64,000 nucleotides of DNA from Bradyrhizobium valentinum (GTDB lineage: Bacteria > Pseudomonadota > Alphaproteobacteria > Rhizobiales > Xanthobacteraceae), in contig NZ_LLXX01000153.1 in assembly GCF_001440405.1 (NCBI RefSeq), forward strand, positions 6,623 to 70,622, written 5' to 3'. A program made the translations under genes and the position numbers. How positions within the stretch are numbered: position 1 is the stretch's first letter; each line of letters starts with the position of its first letter. Positions 34,643-42,701 of the stretch are shown piece by piece. The notes under the pieces are model-generated. The model was not told the origin of the DNA. It made no database searches and saw only the letters and a list, made by a program, of their open reading frames with translations.

Positions 34643-36301
34643 ATGACCGCGTTCCACGAAATGGGCAATTCCCTTGCTTCTCTACGTTCCCGGGTTTGGC
34701 GGATCGTTGGCGGCCAGGCTGAGGCCCCAAGTATGCTCAGTGCGTTTCACCAGGCGGGTCATTCACTTGCTGCGCTTCGCTCCCAGGTTGGGCAAATCGT
34801 CGGCGGACAGGCTGAGGCCCCGAGTGCGATGACTGCGCTCAATGGCGAGGGGCATTCACTTGCTGCGGTCAGTGCCCGGACTGTGGCAACTCCAACTGGG
34901 AGGAGCTCTGTAGTGCGGCAGGTCGGGAAGGGAACGAATAATGGAGACGGAGCGAAAGGCGGGAGGGGAGACGGGCCAAACTTTGCGCGCGCAGTGAAAT
35001 ACGGATTGTATCTCGCGGGCGCGGGCTACGCCTATAATGAGGTCGCAAACGACTTTTTCCTTTCTACCACATCACTGCACGACGGGAAGAAAGGCTTCAC
35101 CAGTAACGAACGGCTTAGGTTGGCTCAGGCGAAGGCGAGGGAGTATTATACGTCGTATCACGCTGCCGACCCTGACACTCGGCGCCTCAATGAACGTCCC
35201 CTCAATCCAATTTGTACCTGCGGTAACAACCTGTTCGTAACGATGATCGATTACCGGGCGGCGACCTATGTACACGTTGGTCGCCTGGTGGATTCCATAG
35301 CTTCGCACACTTCTCTTGTGCTGAACCTGAGCTGCATGAAGGGTCATCTCGTGAAGGACGAGTGCGTGGCCAAGTACAGGCCATCCAAAGTGCCGAAGGA
35401 TCCGGACCTGACGAACAGCCCGCTATACGACAGAAAGAACAAGTACGCATTGACGGGCGTGCTCAACGATGAAACTGGTGCTTATGGCTACACCTCGAGG
35501 TCGATCACCCAACCTTTCGTGAACAAGGGCGTTCAGCACTTCCGGGACGCCACCTTCCAGAGCGAGAAGGGACTAACTTTCAAGCGATGCATCGAGAGGC
35601 TGGAGGCGCTGCTCGACAAGGACGGCGGTCTCAGAGAGGAGGCCCAGTTCGCGGCTGGCCAAGCCATCCTGAACTTCAGGCAGGTCTACGCTGCGGACGA
35701 GCATTGGGGACACGCTGAGAACGTCGTGATGCAGGCCATGTACGAGCACGGCTGGCTATCACGGGCGGAAACCGACAAGCTCGATGCGACGCTTATGTTC
35801 GAAGATCCAAATAAGAACCCGCTCAAACGCAACAAAAGCTGGGTTGGGCCGGGACTACACCAACTCGACGTCTGGCTTCAGGAGAGGCGATCGGGTCATG
35901 ATCCCGTGATAGGTGAGGAGTTGAACCACAAGGAGATCGATATCATGAAAGATCTGCCCATCGCGCACTTCAAGTTGAACGAGCAGGGCAATGGGTTCGA
36001 GGATTGCTCAGGGTTGGGCGATTCGTTCACGTGCGCCAATGCCGTCGCCTGCATCAATCACGCGCGCTTGATGAGTGGCCTGCCCCGCCTCTCAAAGGAG
36101 GACGTTATAGTCATCGTCGCGTGCCTTAACGCCGTATACGAGGATACGACGTCAATACGGCATACGCTCCACGAGGTGGCACGCGGCTGCTTCGCCGGCG
36201 CTGGTTACACCACCGAAGACGCGGATGAGTTCTACATGGGGGTGTGTCGGAAGGCCGCGCGAGAGTATTACGGCGGCAGATATCTCTCGAAGCAGCGTTG
36301 A
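34643..36301 (+). CDS. 552-residue protein with N-terminal 31-residue repeats, candidate effector
   Basis: The N-terminus has two near-identical 31-residue repeats and a decayed third: FHEMGNSLASLRSRVWRIVG, FHQAGHSLAALRSQVGQIVG and LNGEGHSLAAV, the first two each followed by GQAEAPS. A Gly/Asn-rich linker and a mildly hydrophobic stretch (YGLYLAGAGYAYNEVA) precede a globular region with several conserved-looking Cys/His (NPICTCGNNL; LNLSCMKGH; ADEHWGHAENVV). The C-terminal helical part has DCSGLGDSFTCANAVACINH and RHTLHEVARGCFAGAGY. I recognise no family. It follows hcp on the same strand and has no signal peptide, so a T6SS or type III substrate is possible. Confidence 0.6.
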   Translation: MTAFHEMGNSLASLRSRVWRIVGGQAEAPSMLSAFHQAGHSLAALRSQVGQIVGGQAEAPSAMTALNGEGHSLAAVSARTVATPTGRSSVVRQVGKGTNNGDGAKGGRGDGPNFARAVKYGLYLAGAGYAYNEVANDFFLSTTSLHDGKKGFTSNERLRLAQAKAREYYTSYHAADPDTRRLNERPLNPICTCGNNLFVTMIDYRAATYVHVGRLVDSIASHTSLVLNLSCMKGHLVKDECVAKYRPSKVPKDPDLTNSPLYDRKNKYALTGVLNDETGAYGYTSRSITQPFVNKGVQHFRDATFQSEKGLTFKRCIERLEALLDKDGGLREEAQFAAGQAILNFRQVYAADEHWGHAENVVMQAMYEHGWLSRAETDKLDATLMFEDPNKNPLKRNKSWVGPGLHQLDVWLQERRSGHDPVIGEELNHKEIDIMKDLPIAHFKLNEQGNGFEDCSGLGDSFTCANAVACINHARLMSGLPRLSKEDVIVIVACLNAVYEDTTSIRHTLHEVARGCFAGAGYTTEDADEFYMGVCRKAAREYYGGRYLSKQR

Positions 36302-36370
36302 CGCCGTAAGGAGTGGTGTATTAGCGAGCGACGCTCTCGAGGCGGTCTGAGCTGGAACACGAGCCAATAA

Positions 36371-36416
36371 CCTCCAGCAGAGCTGGAGGTTTGATGGGGA
36401 ACCGCCAAAGGCGGTT
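36371..36416 (+). terminator. Two hairpins at the right end of the IS200 copy
   Basis: CCTCCAGCAGAGCTGGAGG (36371-36389) and AACCGCC-AAA-GGCGGTTTT (36400-36418) are perfect stem-loops, the second followed by T residues. They can terminate the plus-strand gene before them and are also the kind of subterminal hairpins IS200 elements carry. Confidence 0.5.
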
Positions 36417-36426
36417 TTAAGGGATA

Positions 36427-36894
36427 TTAGGACGATTGATTGGATTTTGGGGCAGCTGAGATCTTGAGCTCCAACTGATCCAGCTGCTGGTCTGCCATTT
36501 CCTGGCTCTTGATGTAGGCCCGGATCATTTCCTCATCGCGGCCGACCGTCGTGACAAAATATCCGCGGGCCCAAAATTTGTGGCCCAGGAAATTTCGCAT
36601 CTTGCGTTCGACATTCTGCGCGATCCATATCGAACTCTTCCCCTTCATATATCCGATGATCTGCGCCACCGAATACTTCGGAGGTATCGATATCAGCATG
36701 TGAACATGATCGGGCATCAAGTGGCCCTCCTCGATCCGGCACTCCTTCCGTCGCGCCAGATCGTGAAATACCTGGCCCAAGTGCCGCTTGATCTTCCCGA
36801 ACAGCAGCTTCTTGCGGTACTTCGGCGTGAACACGACGTGGTACTTGCACTCCCAGGTCGCGTGATTAAGATGATTGTACTCTGCTTCCATCAT
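36427..36894 (-). mobile_element. tnpA: IS200/IS605-family transposase TnpA, apparently intact
   Basis: This 155-residue Y1 (HUH) transposase has the KYHVVFTPKYRKKLLFG start, the metal-binding HVHMLIS (the HUH motif reads HVH), and the nucleophile Tyr in IRAYIKSQE. The ATG at 36894 with AAGGAGA upstream is preferred to the ATG at 36945. No TnpB accompanies it, so it is an IS200-type element that moves as single-stranded DNA. Boundaries are roughly 36360-36995, bounded by hairpins. Confidence 0.9.
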
Positions 36895-36945
36895 GGTCTC
36901 CTTGAGGGTTCTTGGCGGTTCCCCAAGGAGACTCCATGACTTCAT

Positions 36946-37769
36946 TCCCGCAGCTGTAGAACTGCCGGTTTTCGCCCCGCCATAGGCGGGGGCTTAGCAG
37001 GTTTGGTTAGGTCCGATCTCATTGCACGCATGCTTCCCGAGAAGCTGGACGTCGAATCCGATAGGATGAAAAAAGCGGCTCGTTCGAGGGAATGATAAGG
37101 CGGGGACGCGACCGCATGTCGCGACTTCAAAGACGGGTTCGGTCGCGCTCTTAAGAACGAGAAGTTGGCCATGACGATGCCGCAGTCACCCAGAATGGCG
37201 CAGTGATCGACTGCGCGGAACATGATCAAAGTCATGCCAGCGCCTCGCTGGGCTTGTTCTGTCTTCATCAATGCCGTCTTCTCCGGCAAGCAAGTGCGCC
37301 GGAACGGCTCTTCTCGAAGCCGATAGCCGTCACCACGGATGGTGATCACCGACGATTGATGAAGCAGCGATCAAGGACCGGCCGAACAGTTGCAGCCGGA
37401 CGTAGTACGTCTGCACGAAATCTGCGGCCGTCGACTCTGTTGATATTGTTGACGGGATTCATCACATTCACCTCCAAATCTGACCAGATCAAGCCGGACC
37501 GGTGACTCCTAGATAGAGACGTTCTCATGGGCGGCAAGTCTCGCGTAACGCCCTTCGGATGTTACCGTCATCCAAAAGCGGATGAACAACGTGATTGTCT
37601 CGAACGTGACACTTTCATTGCGTTCAAGCCGCTCGAGCACGTGCGCGATGCGTTCGCCCCTTTGGCTATCGCAGCCCAGCCGCCAATCGCAATCTGGAGA
37701 AAGGAAGCAGGCAATCGCAGCTTCAGCAACCAGCGACTTGGGCTTGCCGCGATGCTGTGGGAGCGCCGC
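36946..37769. other. Intergenic DNA with a possible 38-residue ORF
   Basis: A GC hairpin (CCCCGCCATAGGCGGGG, about 36976-36992) marks the left end of the IS200 copy. At 37462-37346 on the minus strand, GGAGGTGAATGTG precedes an ATG for a 38-residue peptide (MNPVNNINRVDGRRFRADVL...), which I do not recognise. The rest has no recognisable gene. Confidence 0.35.
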
Positions 37770-39542
37770 TCAGTCAATCGTTCGTGTGCGCAGCAGGGTC
37801 TCGAGCCGGCGCCGACCTTCGTCGATCGCGCCGGACCAATGGCCGAACCGTTCCTGCACGACAACCTCGAATGAAGGATACCACAATGGCTTGCCGTCGG
37901 CCTGAGCCCAATACCAGGGATAACCGCGCGGCACGAAGACCACGCCGGGAACGCCGAGCGCTCCGGCGATATGGACGGCGAAGCTGTCGGGCCCAACCAC
38001 GGCGTCGAGATTGGCGATCGCTGCGATCAATTCCGCAGGACACTCGATATGCACACCAGCATCGATCGGGCGACTCCATCGCTTCATGTCATGCCGTTGC
38101 GCCCCGCTCATCAAACTGACCGGGGTGACGGAGTGAGAGATCACCGCGGCGACCTGCTCCATCGAGAGGCCGAGAGCGCAATCCTCCCACACGATGCCCA
38201 CCAAAGGCCTTGCGAACGCGGCCAGAGCATCCCGCCATTTCGCGAACAGTTCGGCTTCGGGGCTTAGGTAGGGAATGCCATCGGCAATGTTGCGGGCGTC
38301 GGTCGACAGAACGCGCAATAACGATTGCAACGGCATAGCTGAGAGCTCGGGCCTCGGCTCGTCCGAAATGACCTGCTCAGCGAGGCCGGCAAGAAGAGCC
38401 TGGTAACGTGGCTCCGCGACCACATGCACATTTTGCTGGCTCGTCAGCTGACGCAAGAGACGAACGAGTGCTACGAATTCGAGGGCGCCCGTCGTCGGCG
38501 GCACGACTATCTGCGGCACAAGCGCCAAGGCGGCCGGATCAGGTGTCGGGAAGTGACCGAGCGTCAGTTCAAGCATCGTCTGTAGAGACTTCGCTGCTTC
38601 GCTCTCTGGTCGCGTGTGCACGACGTGGCTGACAAGCTTGAGGGATTCATCGAACCGGCCAACGAGATGCAGGACACGCGCCAGAGCAAGCGCGGCGGAA
38701 GGATCCGATTTGCGAGCGCGAACGAATTCCGTCAGTTGCGCAATGCCTCGGTCCACCTCACCCTTGGCAATTGTAACGCGGGCCACGATCTCGCGCGCAC
38801 CAACATGAGCCGGCGCATAGGCGAGCAGTTTCTTGCAGGTGGCCTCCGCTTGCGGCCAGAGTCCGGTTGCGGCGCGGCAATAAGCCAGATGAAAGAGCCC
38901 GGCTGTATCGAGCGGGGCGCGCAGATGCGCGCGTTCCGCAAGGTTGAGCGCCTCGTCGAAGCGGCTGCGTTCGAGCATGAGCACCGATAAATTGACCAGC
39001 GCATCGGGATCGTCCGGAGCAATCTCAAGCGCACGAAGCAGGACGGCCTCAGCCGACGAGCTGTGGCCCAAGGCGAACTCGATGGCGCCGAGTTGAAGGA
39101 AGGCACGCGCATTCCCTGGCTCGTGTCGGACAACGGTCTCCGTCATCGCGCGGGCTTCCGCAACGTTGCCGCGGCTCAGTAGGGCATGAGCGAGCGCCAG
39201 CTTGATCTCCGCGTTGCGCGGAGCGAGAGCCGCCGCGCGTTCGAGGCAAATCACCGCCTCCTCAGCGCGGCCGAGCAATCCGTGGGCGATGCCGAGATTG
39301 GTGGTGAGGCCGGCGTGTTCGGGGTAGATGGTCGCCGCTTCCGACAGCATGTCGAAGGCAAACTCGATCCGCCGCCGCGCAAGTGCCAGTGTGGCCCTCG
39401 CATTGAGCGTATCGGGATCACTTGTGGTGGCGACCTCCTCCAGTAGCGCCTCCGCCTCCTCGAGACGGCCGGCCGCGATAAACTCCTGGACCGTTCTAAC
39501 CCTCTCCTGCCGGGTCGGAGCCGGCATGCCAGTGGACAGCAT
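37770..39542 (-). CDS. TPR protein with glycosyltransferase-like C-terminus
   Basis: This 590-residue protein has nine or ten tetratricopeptide repeats (about residues 15-310; for example TNLGIAHGLLGRAEEAVICL and LVNLSVLMLERSRFDEALNL). The C-terminal domain is like GT-B glycosyltransferases of the GT9/GT41 type, with VGIVWEDCALG, LDAVVGPDSFAVHIAGALGV and PGVVFVPRGYPWYWAQADG. It is the last gene of the minus-strand DUF2169-pentapeptide-PAAR-DUF3540 operon, five bases after DUF3540. It could modify a component or be the cargo of this T6SS spike. Both are inference. Confidence 0.75.
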   Translation of the reverse strand: MLSTGMPAPTRQERVRTVQEFIAAGRLEEAEALLEEVATTSDPDTLNARATLALARRRIEFAFDMLSEAATIYPEHAGLTTNLGIAHGLLGRAEEAVICLERAAALAPRNAEIKLALAHALLSRGNVAEARAMTETVVRHEPGNARAFLQLGAIEFALGHSSSAEAVLLRALEIAPDDPDALVNLSVLMLERSRFDEALNLAERAHLRAPLDTAGLFHLAYCRAATGLWPQAEATCKKLLAYAPAHVGAREIVARVTIAKGEVDRGIAQLTEFVRARKSDPSAALALARVLHLVGRFDESLKLVSHVVHTRPESEAAKSLQTMLELTLGHFPTPDPAALALVPQIVVPPTTGALEFVALVRLLRQLTSQQNVHVVAEPRYQALLAGLAEQVISDEPRPELSAMPLQSLLRVLSTDARNIADGIPYLSPEAELFAKWRDALAAFARPLVGIVWEDCALGLSMEQVAAVISHSVTPVSLMSGAQRHDMKRWSRPIDAGVHIECPAELIAAIANLDAVVGPDSFAVHIAGALGVPGVVFVPRGYPWYWAQADGKPLWYPSFEVVVQERFGHWSGAIDEGRRRLETLLRTRTID

Positions 39543-39547
39543 CTGTG

Positions 39548-40204
39548 CTATGCAACCGTGACGCGTTTGCCGTCGAGGCGGAGATCCTCGCTCACCGCGA
39601 TGACTTTGCTGTGGGCTATCTCGGAGGCAATGCCGGTGACCCTAATGGCCTGGGTTTCGGTCTGCAATGAGTCAATACGCTCGATCACCGCGACACGCTC
39701 GACCGCCTTCACCGTAAGCAACTCGGCGCTCGCTTCCTGGATCCGCGCCGAGCATCGGACACGGTCCGCGACTAACGTGTAGAGCTTGCCGATCCAGGTG
39801 CCTTTGTTCGCGAGCACCGCAAACAACTTAGCCTGCAGATCGATACTATCGGCGCGCAAGGATATGCGCTGGCGCGCGGCGATGGTGATGGTCTCGCCCT
39901 CAATCGACATGTTGCGACCTCCTGGTAGGCCGACCATGCCACCATTGGAAGCCGCCCGCTCGAGCACGGTCACGACGAAGGCTTGCTCCACGTTAGCGAA
40001 GAGCAGCACCATGTCCCGTGGTATAGGCCGGACCAGGCAGCCAACAGCCACCGTCGCCGTGTGACGAGCGCCAGCGACTTCGACCTCCGTCGCAGTGCCA
40101 TCATCGCTGACTGACACTACACGGGCTGTGTGATGTCCAGGTTCAAGCAAGCGCTCGGCCATCGCCAAGATGTCGATGTTTGTGGCACGGATCGTCATCG
40201 TCAT
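39548..40204 (-). CDS. DUF3540 T6SS-associated protein
   Basis: This 218-residue protein has a small N-terminal OB-like domain (ARVVSVSDDGTATEVEV, CLVRPIPRDMVLLF) followed by a beta-helix-like run of short strands (ITIAARQRISLRADSIDLQA). This is the DUF3540 pattern, found beside DUF2169, DUF4150 and VgrG genes. It probably extends or caps the spike. AGGA precedes the ATG at 40204. Confidence 0.75.
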   Translation of the reverse strand: MTMTIRATNIDILAMAERLLEPGHHTARVVSVSDDGTATEVEVAGARHTATVAVGCLVRPIPRDMVLLFANVEQAFVVTVLERAASNGGMVGLPGGRNMSIEGETITIAARQRISLRADSIDLQAKLFAVLANKGTWIGKLYTLVADRVRCSARIQEASAELLTVKAVERVAVIERIDSLQTETQAIRVTGIASEIAHSKVIAVSEDLRLDGKRVTVA

Positions 40205-40221
40205 TCCTGCTCTCCAGCCGG

Positions 40222-41178
40222 CTACATGAAATTTATCGACTTCTTTTGTATGACTTCCTCATTGCCGGTGCTGGACATGATCTCAGCTGCTCGGGTCACA
40301 AGCTCGTACTGTTCCGTGCTTGACTTTCCCTGACTCAATTCTTCTTCCGTTACGGACACGCTCATCTTGCAGACCTTGCCGTCGCGGCCGACCACCTTCA
40401 AGTCGTCAACGGGCGCGAGCTTGAAATTGCTTGTCCTGAGAATCTTGGTATCACTATCGGCCGACTTGAAGTCGGGTCCAAAAACACACTTGGCCGAATT
40501 GCCGATCACTTGCTTGACGTCGTTTCCTTCGACAATGTCAAGTTTGTTGCCGATCGTGACAGAGTTCATATCGCTCAGATTGAATGAACATTCTCTTGAG
40601 ATCTTGAAGGTGAACGCTTCCCCAAAGAACATGCATACGTTATTGGCCATCGCCAGCGTGGTAGCTGCGCCTCTCATGCAGGTGAATTTAGTGCCTTGAA
40701 AGAATTCCTTGGTGTCGCCCATCGTCTGCTTTTCCGAGTTGCCAACGGTCGTTTCCAGCTTGTGGCCGTTGTTGATGAGCTTGACGCGGTTCGAGGCCGT
40801 CAGGATGATGTCCGCAGGCGTCCCATTAGCGCCAGCACTGATTGACACGCCATTCTCGGCGGAGATCTCATAAGTGCCTTTCGAGACCTGATGTTGGGAG
40901 TTGCCGTTCGTGACCTCCGTGGTCTGACCGCGAGCGATTTTGAGCAGTGCAGCGCCTTCGATATTTGCCTGGAAGTCCTTGTTGGTGAAGGCAAGTAAGC
41001 CGGCATTGTCGCTTTCATGTTTGCTGATCGCAGCTGGACTTTCGCCAATAGTCGCTGTGAGACCCGTGACAAGTTTTTCTTCTTCGTCCGAATAAGAACC
41101 GAGGCGCAGATAACTCGACTTGGTCAGGGGAGAAGACGGTGTTTCTGGAACGACCAGTCGGGTATAGGCATTTGGCAT
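40222..41178 (-). CDS. Spike-like beta-helical T6SS protein
   Basis: This 318-residue protein is dominated by short alternating strands (ISAENGVSISAG, IILTASNRVKLINNG, NSVTIGNKLDIVEG, DVKQVIGNSAK), as in the C-terminal needle of VgrG (DUF2345-like). It lacks gp27 and OB domains. As the VgrG here is short, this may be its detached needle; that is inference. The ATG at 41178 with GGGAAG upstream is chosen over a GTG at 41211. It lies between the DUF4150 and DUF3540 genes. Confidence 0.65.
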   Translation of the reverse strand: MPNAYTRLVVPETPSSPLTKSSYLRLGSYSDEEEKLVTGLTATIGESPAAISKHESDNAGLLAFTNKDFQANIEGAALLKIARGQTTEVTNGNSQHQVSKGTYEISAENGVSISAGANGTPADIILTASNRVKLINNGHKLETTVGNSEKQTMGDTKEFFQGTKFTCMRGAATTLAMANNVCMFFGEAFTFKISRECSFNLSDMNSVTIGNKLDIVEGNDVKQVIGNSAKCVFGPDFKSADSDTKILRTSNFKLAPVDDLKVVGRDGKVCKMSVSVTEEELSQGKSSTEQYELVTRAAEIMSSTGNEEVIQKKSINFM

Positions 41179-41212
41179 AGTAGGCTTCCCTAATCGTGTG
41201 GCTGTGGGCACC

Positions 41213-41620
41213 TCAGCGCTGCGCCATCAAGCGGGTTTGAGAGGGCGATATCGAAAGTCCGAACGCGTTCGGGTTGGCACCATTCTGCTTAGTCGGCATC
41301 CCCATTTTGGTTGCCGGTGACCCGCCGATTGACAAATTGTCCGATCCCGCTTTGGCGCGGCCTGGACCCATGACAAGGCCAGAGATGACGCCGAGGGCCA
41401 CACCTGCGCTATCACCCATCGATGTCGCGCGCTCGGTCGTCATGTTGTGTGCAGGCATACACATGATCAGGCACCGAGACTGCGTAGGAATAGCCGTCGT
41501 GTTCATAGCGACGTTTGTATAGGGGGTAGGCACAACGGCGGGACCGGATGGCGTGTTGCAGACGTCGGGAAACGCTTGATCCTCCGCCGACATCGGGCCA
41601 CTTGAATTGACAAAAGTCAT
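41213..41620 (-). CDS. PAAR-like DUF4150 spike-tip protein
   Basis: This 135-residue DUF4150 protein shows FPDVCNTPSGPAVVPTPYTN near the N-terminus, CLIMCMPAHNMTTERATSMGD in the middle, and a Gly-rich PAAR-like end with VMGPGRAK and NLSIGGSPATKMG. PAAR and PAAR-like proteins sharpen the VgrG tip and recruit cargo. Five bases separate it from the upstream pentapeptide gene. Confidence 0.82.
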   Translation of the reverse strand: MTFVNSSGPMSAEDQAFPDVCNTPSGPAVVPTPYTNVAMNTTAIPTQSRCLIMCMPAHNMTTERATSMGDSAGVALGVISGLVMGPGRAKAGSDNLSIGGSPATKMGMPTKQNGANPNAFGLSISPSQTRLMAQR

Positions 41621-41624
41621 TTGT

Positions 41625-42701
41625 TTAGCTCACTCCGTTGAGAGGGATGACGCGGCTTGCATCGTAGAGTTCAGCGACGGCGCGTTCCGGCATAGTATGC
41701 AGGGCACTCCCACGCTGGGTCACGAACAGACTGCCTTCGGTCGACGCGCAGTGAAAGTCAGTGCGCAGAAAGCGCGAGCCGGAAAAATCGCTGCCATCAA
41801 CCTTGGCGTGGTGCATCAGCGCATAGGACATGTCGGCGCCGGCAAACAAGGCGAACTTGGCCGATGCACGTGTGAAAACGGCCATCCCCAGTTTTGTGCC
41901 CGAAAGATCGCAGCCGTCGAGGCCCGCCTCTACGAAGATGCATTGCGTCAAATCGGCATCACGCAGCGTTGCGGCTCGCAGGTCAGCCCTGACAAACAGC
42001 GTGTTCGGGGCGGTCGCGCAGGAGAGGTCGGCACCAACGAGGCTCGCGCCCGCCAACACCGCACCGGAGAGGTCGGCGCCGGAGAGATTTGTGCGGTTCA
42101 GCTTGGCGCCGCTCAGGTTCGCTCGCGCAAGCATCAGCCCGGAGAGATCCCGTTCCGACAGATCGCATTCCGAGAAATGGATCGTGTCGCAACGTAATCC
42201 CGTGAGCTGTGCACTGCGCAAATCGGCCTGCGTTATCGCGGCGTTCGTAAGCGTGGCGTTGTCGAGTACGACATCGGCGAGCCCACAATCCATGAGCGCG
42301 CTTTGAGATAGGGTGGCGCCGCGCAGGGTGGTCTGGTCCAATACGCAACGCATGGCTGTCGTCTGGCTGAACCGCGTCTCGCTGAAGTTGCTATGGCTGA
42401 AATCTGATGACATGAACGTCGACTGGGTGAAGCGCGCCCGCCGCCAGTCGGATCTGCCAGCGCGGCAACCGACGAATATGCATTTTTCAAGGCAACCGTC
42501 GGCGAAGGAAGCGCCGCTGAAGTCGCAGTCCTGAAACGTCATGCCGGTCAGGCGGGTACGCGTGAACTGGCTGCCGCGAAAAGAAGAACTCAGCACAACG
42601 CCATCGTTCAGGCTCAGTCCAGACAGCATCTGGCCATCGAGGTTGGCTTCGCGTACGGGGAACTTATGGTCGACCGACTGCAATAAGAGATCAATTGACA
42701 T
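41625..42701 (-). CDS. Pentapeptide-repeat protein
   Basis: This 358-residue protein consists almost wholly of A(D/N)LxX pentapeptides, about 60 copies (for example FSGASFADGCLEKCIFVGC, ANLSGAKLNRTNLSGADLSG). It predicts a right-handed quadrilateral beta-helix. It overlaps by about ten bases the larger DUF2169-pentapeptide gene and probably works with it in spike loading. Confidence 0.9.
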   Translation of the reverse strand: MSIDLLLQSVDHKFPVREANLDGQMLSGLSLNDGVVLSSSFRGSQFTRTRLTGMTFQDCDFSGASFADGCLEKCIFVGCRAGRSDWRRARFTQSTFMSSDFSHSNFSETRFSQTTAMRCVLDQTTLRGATLSQSALMDCGLADVVLDNATLTNAAITQADLRSAQLTGLRCDTIHFSECDLSERDLSGLMLARANLSGAKLNRTNLSGADLSGAVLAGASLVGADLSCATAPNTLFVRADLRAATLRDADLTQCIFVEAGLDGCDLSGTKLGMAVFTRASAKFALFAGADMSYALMHHAKVDGSDFSGSRFLRTDFHCASTEGSLFVTQRGSALHTMPERAVAELYDASRVIPLNGVS

